This document shows positions 12,335-22,519 of a DNA stretch of 64,000 nucleotides, one piece after another. Under the pieces are notes generated by a model. It had not been told where the DNA came from. It did no database searches and saw only the letters and a program-made list of their open reading frames with translations. The DNA is from Symsagittifera roscoffensis (taxonomy: Eukaryota; Xenacoelomorpha; Acoela; Convolutidae), in the NCBI RefSeq assembly GCF_963678635.1, contig NC_087065.1, positions 6,905,209-6,969,208 of the forward strand, in the 5' to 3' direction. Both the position numbers and the translations under genes were made by a program. How positions within the stretch are numbered: position 1 is the stretch's first letter; the number at the start of each line of letters is the position of its first letter.

Positions 12335-13389
12335 ATTTTTTCAGAGACTGTTTTGATTTTGTAAATTTGAACATTTGATATTCTTTGTCCCATGGCTATC
12401 AGTTCCGTTACTTGCTGCAAGGAAAATTGGAAAAAAAATGTTTCTAATTTCATGCTTTCTCCACTAAGTTCTGGATAACTTCAGCTGCATCCTGTAATGA
12501 ATTCAAGTCAAAACCAAGAAAGTAGTGATTTTAAAATTCTTCCATAGGAAGAGCATGTAAGTCTTCGTTAAACTGCATTGCTTTCCTTGTTGTAACATAG
12601 GGACGACAAGGAGAAGGTTGTCGTCCACCCCGAATAGTTCTAAGTTCTCTCAAATGGAATTGTTGATAGCTGAAAGGGATCTCATGAAAAGAAACAGCTG
12701 AAGTTGTATTCATTGCATCAGCTACTCTTCTTATTGGGGCTTTATTGAATATATTTTCCTGTATGAATTGGTTATGACGAGATGGGAAAATAAAGGTTCT
12801 TGATATAGTTTCCATGTAATTGTACTGAGCAGTTTTTTTCCAGGTTTCATTGCAAGTATTGATGACTAGGATCAGTAAATAAAGTTTGTCTAGTTAACAG
12901 CGAACAGTTAACAATATTCAGACTGATAATTGGACTATCAGAATGCATGTAAAAATTAGATCTAACTCGAATTAGTTTAGTTTGATAATTGTTTTTGGAA
13001 CTATTAGTTTTTCGCAAGTACACTAATCAATCGCGAGGCACCCATAGAGTGAAAAAATTATCCGTGGTCTTAAGGAATTTGCTCTATCAGTCTGAATTAT
13101 CCTCGTATTTTGCTTTACGTTCTACTTTTCCCCTCTTGAAAGCATCAAATAATCTTCCCTTGAAGAGCTGAAGCTTTAAGCTAAGATGGGTATCGACCAT
13201 ATCCAAGTAGAGGTTACGATCCGTTTCAAATTCAAACTCATTTCTATTTTCATCTAGAGAAGTCCTGGGGAATACTTCTTGAGTGTAAGATGACATATTT
13301 GTTTCCAAAACTGGGACTTTATCAAAAATCTCCAATGAACAATTTGTAAAAGCCCCGTACCGGAAATGCCTAATTTGATTTATACTCAT
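12335..13389 (-). pseudogene. Polinton P1 major capsid protein (double jelly roll), copy L1
   Basis: Broken minus-strand gene of the capsid family of Polintons and adintoviruses. The N-terminal part (13389-13087) contains SLEIFDKV and the FEFETDRNLYLDM strand typical of the first jelly roll. A middle part (about 13060-12820) is in another frame and has an in-frame TGA (minus-strand codon at 12849-12847) in YLQ*NLE, where I expect Trp. A C-terminal part (12815-12531) contains NKAPIRRV and a YQQFHLRELR motif. Weak C-terminal continuation reaches about 12335. A block after the N-terminal 100 residues appears deleted. The intact family is usually 400 or more residues. It would form the hexon-like shell of a particle but is clearly non-functional here. 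Confidence 0.75.
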
Positions 13390-13880
13390 TTTGTATTGTC
13401 AAAAACGTCTTTGCGAGAGCGACTGTTTTTCGATCTACTTTTTCGAGAAATGGGTCTGGTTTTGGAAAATTCCCACGGCACAAAAGAAATCTTTTCGTCT
13501 GTACTATCTTTTAGTTCTATCTTAATATTATGGAAAGAGTTTTTCGACAATTTTTTAAACTGTAAATTTGTAAAGGACTGATAATTCATGCAGTGTCCTG
13601 TAGAAGTTATATCTCCTCTTTTTGCTTTGGAGATGAATGCAACATAATAAGGGAGTTTTTAAATCACCGACTATGTTAAAATCCATAATATCCTCATGCA
13701 ATCCTGGTTCAATATGCATTGGTACAATCTTTATTTTCTCCTCAGGAATTTCTCTGCCATCTACGAATGTAAGCTTTGCCTCAGTAACATTTTGGTACAA
13801 ATGAGGGTCTGATATTTCTGAAATTTCAAATGTTCCCATTCTCATTTCAAATGTTTTTTTTCGGGTAAAAGTTTTGTAAA
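13386..13880 (-). pseudogene. Polinton P1 minor capsid (penton-like) protein, copy p1, internally deleted
   Basis: N-terminal reading on 13845-13555 contains LYQNVTEAKLTFVDGREIP and then jumps to NIVGDLKTPLLCCI, so the middle of the family is missing. The C-terminal reading (13589-13386) contains YQSFTNLQFKKL and runs into a scrap of the pX-like gene. The same family occurs intact enough to compare at 53715-54605, where VGDIKTP and NLDFKKL motifs are in the same order. The gene follows the integrase and precedes the capsid gene, as in other Polintons. The penton assignment rests on that position and on memory of the family. Confidence 0.6.
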
Positions 13881-13924
13881 AGAACTAACATTATTATTCT
13901 GATAATAATTAAAAGAAGCGTAAG

Positions 13925-14560
13925 ATAATAATTTCTAAAGGACTGATATTTCAGGCAGTGTCCTGTTTAAGTTATATCTCCTCTTTTTGCTTTGGAGATG
14001 AATGAAACATAATAAGGGAGTTTTTAAATCACCGACTATGTTATATTCCAAAATATCTTTATTTACTATCAAAGAATGTATTGTTATAATGTCGTAAGAA
14101 TACTGAGAATAGTGTGGACCTTTTTTTTTCCTTATAGCCCCTGTTTAATTTTGCTCTAAATCACAATTAAAAATGTGACACAAGTCAGAACGTTGAAAAA
14201 TAAACACTGATTGATTCTTAGGTATATGAAGAGCAATCTTTTGAGAATTTTTTCTACTGATACATAGATTCCGTTGTATTCAAACGCTTGAGCCCTAAAC
14301 GTTCTCGAATTTTTTTTTCACGGCTAAATCTATATATTGAAAAAATATGGATCCAATCCTGGTTCAATATGCATTGGTACAATCTTTCTTTTCTCCTCAG
14401 GAATTTCTCTGCCATCTACGAATGTAAGCTTTCCCTCAGTATTTTTTTGGTACAAATAAGGGTATGATTTTTCTGAAATAGCAGCCTCCCAATCTCCTTT
14501 CAAAAGTATTTTTCGGGTAGAATTTTTCTAAAGGAACTAACATTATGATTCTGATAATAA
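13925..14560 (-). pseudogene. Polinton P1 penton-like protein, copy p2 (middle retained, C-terminus lost)
   Basis: A second, upstream copy of the same gene. It keeps the N-terminal GDWEAAISE strand, the FVDGREIPEE block and a central region (about 14050-14340) absent from p1 and from the 19.5-kb copy. It then reaches NIVGDLKTPLLC and stops matching. Several stops and frame changes break it. p1 and p2 together cover the gene, which points to tandem duplication followed by complementary loss. Confidence 0.55.
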
Positions 14561-14633
14561 TTAAAAGAAGCGTAAGAAGATTACTCAAAAGTAAAAGATT
14601 CCATGGCCCCTGATCGATAAAAATTTAGTTTTT

Positions 14634-15770
14634 TTATGATTCTCCTTCAATCTGATTTTTTCTCAACTCTTTTATTGTAAAAGTTTCCCAGAAATTCTTC
14701 TTTTTCGAGATCTTCAATATTGTATCTGGGAGGTTTTTTTGAAGATGTTGCCGAAATTTCAAAAACTTTATCTGTGATTGTGGTTTGTTTTCCTTTCGAA
14801 AAGGAATATCATTCTTTGAATTTCTCACGCTATCTCCAAGTTTGAACTTTAGTTTCATATACCTTGGTAGAGGATTATTGTACAGAATTGAGAGGAAATC
14901 GGTATTCTTGACATCTCAAGGGGATTTGCCAATAGATGTGTTGACGTGACAATTCCCTGTAGACACTAATTGAGATAACTTGTGAATGAATTTTCACCAT
15001 GATTTTCTATGTAGCAGTAAATTATGTGTTTTATTGATTGAATGGCTCTTTCTGCAAATGCAGCTTTTTTTTCGTTATTGCTGAGTAAACTTCAATTTCT
15101 TTCTCCTTGCAAATTTTTTTTAAAGTTTCCCCATGTTCTGTTCCTTTATCAACTCAAAATTTTTCACGAGTGTTTTTTTGAGAACTATTTTTTTTGAAAG
15201 CATGCAAAAGTCTTTGGCATATATTCTTTTCCTTGTTTGACTGTGACAAATCGTAAATAAACATCAACAGCAACCAATAAATATTTGACTCAATTGTTCT
15301 GTTTCGCTAGTTTGTCCACAAAAGTCAAGTCCAAACACCAAATTTCACTGATACGATTTGAAAAATTTTGAAATATTCGGAAACGTCTGATTGGTGGACC
15401 AAATTTTGTATACGATGTCTAGGTTTGTGAAAAGTGTTCTAATTTTTTTTCTGACAAACCGCTTGTCTCACTCAATTTCGCATAGAATCGTACGCAGCTC
15501 TAGCCCTAGAATACAAACTGTTCAGACTTACCTCTTAAGATTTTGAAAGGAATCCATGTTCTCCTGTCTTTCGTGTGGGCATTCTTGTTGATAACATGCT
15601 TAGGTGGAATTTGAGCTGCTTCTAAAATAGTCAAGTAAATATCTGAAATGTCGGTAATTTTTTGCTTTGGTACACTCACAAAGCCTACAAAAGATTTTAT
15701 GTTTCTCGATTATCTAATGTGATATTTTCTGACTGACTTGAAACTTTCTGACTGAAAAATTGTCTTTTAA
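14634..15770 (-). pseudogene. Polinton P1 integrase cassette A (exon 1, 81-nt intron, exon 2 with C-terminal domain)
   Basis: Retrovirus-type (rve, DDE) integrase of the Polinton family, which inserts element DNA into the host genome. Exon 1 (about 15770-15532) encodes a basic leader of about 80 residues and ends at AAAG before GTAAGT. The intron is 15531-15451. Exon 2 begins in frame with EKKLEHFSQT and continues to the catalytic-core block EIWCLDLTFVDKLAKQNN (first Asp). The second Asp block reads F*VDKGTE, with TGA at 15156-15154 where Trp is expected. The C-terminal SH3-like block contains KFKLGDSVR and KNDIPFRK (14858-14634). The start codon is lost (ATT) and stops interrupt exon 2. This cassette and cassette D keep the C-terminal domain; the others do not. 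Confidence 0.8.
15451..15531 (-). other. Spliceosomal intron in P1 integrase (81 nt, phase 1)
   Basis: The donor AAAAG/GTAAGT and acceptor TTTGTCAG/AAAA bound 81 nt. Removing it joins the leader exon to the integrase frame through a GAA codon. Equivalent introns lie at 16657-16737, 17865-17945, 20764-20844 (81 nt each), and 21973-22054, 24573-24654 and 29633-29714 (82 nt). The donor is lost in the partial cassettes at 28504-28509, 30927 and about 31672. In cassettes A and D the A-run after the acceptor has 8 As, which keeps the frame. In B it has 9. Confidence 0.7.
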
Positions 15771-16004
15771 TCGTGGCTTCTCTGTGATCTTGAATTTGAA
15801 ATGATAAACTTAATTAATCAAATCAGATCATCTAGGATTATCCTGGGATGTTTAACCTTTAACCTTTTGTCTAACTGTTTAGCCTAATTCTTTCTCAAAA
15901 TTGCATCATCGTGGCTTTCCTTTGATTTATCATGTTTCAATTTCAATATCAATTCATCCTTTTAAATTAGTGTCTAACAACGTAAAATTTCGAATGCCTT
16001 TCCA

Positions 16005-16985
16005 AGAGGAATATCATTCCATGAATTTTTCACTCTAACTCCTACTTTGAACGTTAGTTTCTTATAACTTGTTAGAGGTTTATTGAACAGAATTGAGAGG
16101 AAATCAGTGTTCTTGACATCTCCAAGGGATTTCCCAATAAATCTTTTGACGCGACCAATCCTTGTAGAAACAAATTGAGATAACTTGTGAATGAGTTTTG
16201 ACCATGATCTTTAATGTAGCAGTAAATTTTGTGTTTTAATGATTGAATGGCCCTTTCTGCAAATGCAGCTTTTGTTTACTTAGTGCTGAGTAAACTTCAA
16301 TGTCTTTCTCTTTGCAAAATTACTTGAAAGTTCTCCATATTCTGTTCCTTTATCAACTCAAAATTTTTCAGGAGTGTTTTTCTGAGAACTATTTTTTTGA
16401 AAGCATGCAAAAAGTCTTCAGCATATTTTGTTTTCCATGTTTGACTGTGACAAATTGTAAAAAAAACATCAACAGCAACCGATAAATACTTGACTCCATT
16501 GTTTTGTTTCGCTAGTTTGTCCACAAAAGCCAAGTCCATATACCAAATTTCATTGATACGATTTGAAAAAACTTGAAGTTTTCGGAAACGTCTGATTGGT
16601 GGACCAAATTTTGTATACGATGTCTAAGTTTGTGAAAAGTGTTCTAATTTTTTTTTCTGACAAACCGCTTGCATAACTCAATTTCGCATAGAACCGTACG
16701 CAGCTCTAACCCTAGAATACAACCTGTTCAGACTTACCTTTTAAGATTTTGAAAGGAATCCATGTTCTCCTGTCTTTCGTGTAGGCATTCTTGTTGATAA
16801 CAATTTTAGGTGGAATTTGAGCTGCATCTAAAATGGTAAAGTAAATATCTGAAATGTCGGTATTTTTTCGCTTTGTTGCACTCACAAAGCCTACAAAAGA
16901 TTTTTTTTGTTTCTCGATTATCTAATATGATATTTTCTGACTGACTTGAAACTTTCTGACTGAAAATATGTCTATCAATCGTGGC
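16005..16985 (-). pseudogene. P1 integrase cassette B (C-terminus truncated)
   Basis: Second cassette of the 1.2-kb array. Exon 1 reads SQKVSSQSENIILD and KKIF at its start. The intron is 16737-16657. The exon 2 core contains MDLAFVDKLAKQNN (16539-16498) and the same TGA before VDKGTE. The C-terminal domain breaks off near NDIP and passes directly into the S segment of the next unit at the AACGTAAAATTTCGAATGCC boundary. A 9-A run after the acceptor shifts the frame. No catalytic function is expected. Confidence 0.75.
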
Positions 16986-17204
16986 TTCTCTGTGATCTTG
17001 AATTTTAAATGGTAAGATTACTTAATCAAATCGGATCATCTAGGGTTCTCCTGGGATCTTTAACCTTTAACCTTTTGTCTAACTGTTTTGCCTAACTCTT
17101 TCTTAAAAATGGATCATCGTGGCTTTCCTTTGATTTATCATGTTTCAATTTCAATATCAAATCATCCTTTCAAATTAGTGTCTAACAACGTAAAATTTTG
17201 AAAG

Positions 17205-18195
17205 CCTTTCGAAGAGGAATATCATTCCATGAATTTTTGACTCTAACTCCTACTTTAAACGTTAGTTTCTTATACCTTGTTAGAGGTTTATTGAACAGAA
17301 TTGAGAGGAAATCAGTGTTCTTGACATCTCCAAGGGATTTCCCAATAAATATTTTGACGCGACCATTCCTTGTAGAAACAAATTGAGATAACTTGTGAAT
17401 GAGTTTTGACCATGATCTTTAATGTAGCGGTAAATTTTGTATTTTAATGATGGAATGGCCCTTTCTGCAAATGCAGCTTTTGTTTTACTTAGTGCTGAGT
17501 AAACTTCAATGTCTTTCTCTTTGCAAAACATTTGAAAGTTCTCCATATTCTGTTCCTTTATCAACTCAAAATTTTTCAGGAGTGTTTTTTTGAGAACTAT
17601 TTTTTTTTGAAAGCATGCAAAAGGTCTTTGGCATATTTTGTTTTCCTTGTTTGACTGTGACAAATCGTAAAAAAACATCAACAGCAACCGATAAAAACTT
17701 GACTCCATTGTTTTGTTTCGCTAGTTTGTCCACAAAAGCCAAGTCCATAAACCAAATTTCATTGATACGATTTGAAAAAATTTGAAGTCTTCGGAAACGT
17801 CTGATTGGTGGACCAAATTTTGTATACGATGTCTAAGTTTGTGAAAAATGTTCTTTTTTTTTTTCTGACAAACCGCTTGCATAATTCAATTTCGCATAGA
17901 ACCGTACGCAGCTCTAACCCTAGAATACAACCTGTTCAGACTTACCTTTTAAGATTTTGAAAGGAATCCATGTTCTCCTGTCCTTCGTGTAGGCATTCTT
18001 GTTGATAACAAGCTTAGGTGGAATTTGAGCTGCTTCTAAAATGGTAAATTAAATATCCGAAATGGCGGTATTTTTTTCGCCTTGGTGCACTCTCAAAGCC
18101 TACAAAAGATTTTTTTTGTTTCTTGATTATCTATTATGATTTTTTCTGACTGACTTGAATTTTTCTGACTGAAAATTTGTCTATTAGTCGTGGCT
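17205..18195 (-). pseudogene. P1 integrase cassette C (C-terminus truncated)
   Basis: Third cassette, same orientation, 1208 bases from B by donor position. The intron is 17945-17865. The core block MDLAFVDKLAKQNNGVKFLS is at 17748-17690. AFAERAIPSLKYKIYRYI follows in another frame, corresponding to the region around the third catalytic residue (FAER). The C-terminal domain ends at the same truncation point as in B. The upstream S segment is cut at 18275, where unit L2 begins. Confidence 0.75.
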
Positions 18196-18479
18196 TCTCT
18201 GTGATCTTGAATTTTAAATGATAAACTTAATTAATCAAATCAGATCATCTAAGGTTCTCCTGGGATCTTTAACCTGAGACTATTGAAAACTGTTTTCATT
18301 TTAGATTGAAGAAATTTCTTGGGTTTTAAATTAAACAGCATTTTTTATCTGCTTTTTCTGGAGATTTGGGTCTGAAGAAAAACAAAAAGATAGTAGAGAA
18401 AAAATAAAAATGAAAAGTCCCAAAAGTGTTTTCAGGTTTAGAGAAACCTGAAAACTCAAAAAAAATTAACCTTTAAAAT

Positions 18480-19076
18480 AAAGGTTCTTGATATAGTTTC
18501 CATGTAATTGTACTGAGCAGTTTTTTTCCAGGTTTCATTGCAAGTATTGATGACTAGGATCAGTAAATAAAGTTTGTCTAGTTAACAGCGAACAGTTAAC
18601 AATATTCAGACTGATATTTGGACTATCAGAAAGCATGTAAAAATTAGATCTAACTCGAATTAGTTTAGTTTGATAATTGTTTTTGGTACCATTAATTTTT
18701 CGCAAGTACACTAATCAATGGCGAGGCACCCATAGAATGAAAAAATTATCCGTGGTCTTAAGGAATTTGCTCTATCAGTCTGAATTATCCTCGTATTTTG
18801 CTTTACGTTCTACTTTTCCCCTCTTGAAATCATCAATTAATCTCACTTGAATAGTTGAAGCTTTAGGCTAAGATGGGCATCGACCATATCCAAGTAGAGA
18901 TTACGATCCGTTTCAAATTCAAACTCAATACTACTTTCATCTAGAGAAGTCCTGGGGAATACTTCTTGAGTGTAAGATGACATATTTGTTTCCAAAAATT
19001 GGACTTTATCAAAAATCTCCAATGAACAATTTGTAAAAGCCCCGTTCCGGAAATGAGTAATTTGATTGATACTCAT
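18480..19076 (-). pseudogene. P1 major capsid protein, copy L2 (C-terminus deleted)
   Basis: N-terminal reading 19076-18843 starts MSINQITHFRNG and contains SLEIFDKV and FEFETDRNLYLDM as in copy L1. The middle is frameshifted and carries the same TGA in place of Trp in YLQ*NLE (18537-18535). The match stops near 18480, where sequence equivalent to about 12345 is joined, so the second jelly roll is gone. Its start overlaps the pX-like frame by about 67 bases. Confidence 0.7.
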
Positions 19077-19437
19077 TTTGTGTTGTCAAAGATGTCTTTG
19101 CGAGAGCGACATATACTTTTTCGAGAAATGGATTTGATTCTGTCAGTTCTACGCTTGGATTTCTTCTTCCACCTCCCAATTGTTTCCGAACTGTTTTTGT
19201 ACCCACTTCTTTTGCAATTGATTCGAGTTTTTTGCGTCCAGTAACAATTTCCCCAACCTCCAGTGCAGCGATTTCAAACAAGTCTGCTCCAATTCTTTTT
19301 GCAGATGGGATTATATATCCTTTAATAAAGGGGATTGCAGTTCTCCCACGAGTTTGTGCAAGAGCTAAAAAACGTCTTCCACGTTGTCTTGCTTGTCCTC
19401 GAAAAGTGGAGAAATCGGCAGAATTTTGAGAAACCAT
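19009..19437 (-). pseudogene. Polinton pX-like basic protein, P1 copy (longest open gene in P1)
   Basis: An open frame from ATG at 19437 encodes an Arg-rich start (RGQARQRGRRF), a hydrophobic helix-like stretch AIPFIKGYIIPSAKRIG, and a basic tail with KTVRKQLGGGRRNPS. This is the layout of the small pX/pVI-like basic virion protein of adinto-like Polintons, thought to bind DNA or membranes. The last 25 or so codons run antiphase over the start of the capsid gene, so either the true stop was lost or the genes overlap. The gene lies between penton-like and capsid genes, as at 53401-53707. Copy L1 has lost it. It is the only P1 structural gene without an internal stop, though its partners are dead. 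Confidence 0.6.
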
Positions 19438-19489
19438 TTTGAATGAAGTTAAAATCAAAAAAGATTTTTCGAAATCTTGCAGAACAAGA

Positions 19490-19900
19490 GAAAATTCGGG
19501 AAATTCCTACGGCACGAAAGGAAATTTTTCGCCTGTACTATCTTTTAGCTCTATCTTAAAACTATGGAACGAGTTTTTCGACAATATTTTAAACTGTAAA
19601 TTTATAAAGGACTGATAATTCATGCAATGTCCTGTTGAAATTATATCTCCACTTTTTGCTTTGGAGATGAATGCAACACAATAAGGGAGTTTTTAAATCA
19701 CCGACTATGTTATATTCCATATTATACTCATGCAATCGTGCTTCAATAGGCATTGGTACAATCTTTCTTTTCTCCTCAGGAATTTTTCTGCCATCTACGA
19801 ATGTAAGCATTGCCTCAGTAACATTTTGGTACAAATAAAGGTATGATATTTCTGAAATAGCAACCTCCCATTCTCATTTCAAATGTATTTTTCGGGTGAA
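19490..19900 (-). pseudogene. P1 penton-like protein, copy L2 (internally deleted)
   Basis: Contains MYQNVTEAMLTFVDGRKIP joined to EYNIVGDLKTPLLCC, then a C-terminal YQSF/NLQFK block at 19620-19500. The internal deletion has the same endpoints as copy p1 at 13.4-13.9 kb, so the deletion predates the L1/L2 duplication. It leads straight into the pX-like gene downstream. Confidence 0.6.
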
Positions 19901-20029
19901 ATTTTGTAAAAGAACTAACATTATGATTCTGATAAAAATTAAAAGAAGCGTAAGAAACTTACTCAAAAGTAAAAGAATCCATGGTCACTGATCGAAAAAA
20001 ATTTAGTTTGTAAGGGATTTTCCTTCAAT

Positions 20030-21085
20030 CTGATTCTTTTCTCAACTCTTTTATCAAAAAATTTTTCCAAAATTTCTTCTTTTTCGAGATCTTCAAAGAT
20101 GTATCTGGGAGGCTTTTTTAAAGATATTGCCGAAATTTCAAAAACTTTATCTGTAATTGTGGTTTGTATGACTTTCGAAAAGAAATATTATTCTTTGAAT
20201 TTCTCACGCTATCTCCAAATTTGAACTTTAGTTTCTTACACCTTGTTAGAGGTTAATTGTACAGAATTGAGAAGAAATTAGCATTCCTGACATCTCTAGG
20301 GGATTTGCCAATAGATCTGTTGACCCGACAATTCCCTGTAGACACAAATTGTGATAACTTGTGAATGAGTTTTCACCATTATTTTCACCATGATCTAAAC
20401 TAAACTTCAATGTCTTTCTCCTTGCAAAATGTTTTTAAAGTTTCCCCATGTTCTGTTCCTTTATCAACTCAAAATTTTTCAGGAGTGTTTTTTGAGAATT
20501 TTTCTTTGAAAGCATGCAAAGTGTCTTTGGCATATTTTGTATTCATTGTTTGAATGTGACATATCATGAAAAATCATCAACAGCAACCGATATATATTTG
20601 ACTCAATTGTTCTGTTTCGCTAGTTTGTCCACAAAAGTCAAGTCCAAACACCAAATTTCATTGATACGATTTGAAAAATTTTGAAATATTCGGAAACATC
20701 TGATTGGTGGACCAAATTTTGTATACGATGTCGAGGTTTGTGAAAAGTGTTCTAATTTTTTTTCTGACAAACCGCTTGTCTCACTCACTTTCGCATAGAA
20801 TCGTACGCAGCTCTAGCCCTAGAATACAAACTGTTCAGACTTACCCCTTAAGATTTTGAAAGGAATCCATGTTCTCCTGTCTTTCGTGTAGGCATTCTTG
20901 TTGATAACATGCTTAGGTGGAATTTGAGCTGCTTCTAAAATAGTCAAGTAAATATGTGAAATGTCGGTAATTTTTTGCTTTGGTACACTCACAAAGCCTA
21001 CAAAAGATTTTATGTTTCTCGATTATCTAATGTGATATTTTCTGACTGACTTGAAACTTTCTGACTGAAAATTTGTCTTTTAATT
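20030..21085 (-). pseudogene. P1 integrase cassette D (exon 1, intron, exon 2 with C-terminal domain)
   Basis: Counterpart of cassette A in unit L2. The intron is 20844-20764 (81 nt) with 8 As after the acceptor, so EKKLEHFSQTSTSYTKFGPP reads in frame. The core starts IWCLDLTFVDKLAKQNN (about 20650-20600). TGA replaces the expected Trp before VDKGTE (about 20473). The C-terminal SH3-like region is present but degraded at 20260-20030. Part of the core (about 20390) is deleted. Confidence 0.75.
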
Positions 21086-21299
21086 GTGGCTTCTCTGTGA
21101 TCTTGAATTTGAAATGATAAACTTAATTAATCAAATCAGATCATCTAGGGTTCTCCTGGGATATTTAATCTTTAACCTTTTGAATAACTGTTTAGCCTAA
21201 TTCTTTCTCAAAATTGCATCATCGTGGCTTTCCTTTGATTTATCATGTTTCAATTTCAATATCAATTCATCCTTTTAAATTAGTGTCTAACAACGTAAA

Positions 21300-22290
21300 A
21301 TTTTGAATGCCTTTCGAAGAGGAATCTCATTCTTTGAATTTCTCACTCTATCTCCTACTTCGAACGTTATTTTCGTATACCTTGTTAGAGGTTTATTGAA
21401 CACAATTAAGAGTAATTCAGTGTTCTTGACATCTCTAGGGGATTTCCTAATAAATCTTTTGACGCGACAATTCCTTGTAGAAACAAATTGAGGTAACTTG
21501 TGAATGAGTTTTGACCATGATCTTCAACGTAGCGGTAAGTTATGTGTTTTAATGATTGAATGACCCCTTCTGCAAATGCAGCTTTTGTTTTTTTTAGTGC
21601 TGAGTCAACTTCAATGTCTTTCTCTTTGCTAAATGTTTTTGAAAATTCACCAGATTCTGTTATTTTATCAACTCAAAGTTTTTCAGGAGTGTTTTTTTAA
21701 GAATTATTTTTTTGAAAGCATGCAAAATGTCCTTGGCATATTTTGTTTCATTGTTTGACTGTGACAAATCGTAGAAAAAACATCAACAGCAACCGATAAA
21801 CTATTTGACTCCATTGTTTTGTTTCGCTAGTTTGTCCACAAAAGACAAGTCCATACACCAAATTTTCATGATACGATGTGAAAAAACTTGAAGTCTTTGG
21901 AAACGTCTGATTGGTGGAACAAATTTTGTTTACGATGTCTAGGTTCTTGTAAAAAGTGTTTTTATTTCTTCTCTGAAAATTCGCTTGCCTCACTCAAGTT
22001 TCACATAGAACCGTACTCAGCTCTACCCCTAGAATACAACCTGTTCAGACTTACCTTTTAAGATTTTGAAAGGCATCCAAGTCCCCTGTCTTTCGCTTAG
22101 ACATTCTTGTTGATAACAACTTTAGGTGGAATTTGAGTTGCTTCTAAAATGGTCTAGTAAATATCTGAAATGTCGGTTTTTTTTCGTTTTGGTGCACACA
22201 CAAAGCCTACAAAAGATTTTTTTTTGTTTCTAGATTATCTAATTTGATATATTCTACTGATTTCATACTTTCTGACTGAAAATTTGTCTA
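21300..22290 (-). pseudogene. P1 integrase cassette E (C-terminus truncated)
   Basis: Cassette of a slightly different subtype, shared with F, H and I: the exon 1 region has CCCCTGTCTTTCGCTTAG on the plus strand and the intron (22054-21973) ends TTTTCAG. The core block around 21850-21790 matches the other copies, and the TGA before VDK is present (about 21675). The C-terminal domain stops at the common truncation point near 21300. S follows on the 5' side (22290-22520), then U copy 2. Confidence 0.7.
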
Positions 22291-22519
22291 TTTGTCGTTG
22301 CTTCTCTGTGATCTTAAATTAAATGATAAACCTAATTATTCAAATCAGATCATCTAGGGTTACGCTGGGATCTTTAGCCTTTGAACCTTTAGTCTAACTA
22401 TTTAACCTAATTCTTTCTTAAAATTGAATCACCGTGGCTTTCCTTTGATTTATTCTGTTTCAATTTCAAATTCGATTCATCCCTTTAATTCAGTGTCTAA
22501 TAACGTAAAATTTTGATTC

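Larger units (their letters stand above)
12151..18275. repeat. Large P1 duplication unit L1 (capsid, penton, integrase A-C)
   Basis: The segment beginning GAGACTATTGAAAACTG at 12151 begins again at 18276, so capsid, penton-like and integrase debris are repeated in the same orientation. L1 is about 6.1 kb and ends inside an S segment that is cut off at ATCTTTAACCTGAGAC. It carries a second penton copy and two extra integrase cassettes not matched one for one in L2. L2 keeps the pX-like gene that L1 has lost, so neither unit is a simple descendant of the other. Confidence 0.8.

Noticed and set aside
12189-12374. Hydrophobic minus-strand frame of 61 codons as a membrane protein
   Set aside because: Its start continues the decayed capsid C-terminus in a shifted frame and the rest is AT-rich flank. 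A hydrophobic reading is expected from T-rich sequence.
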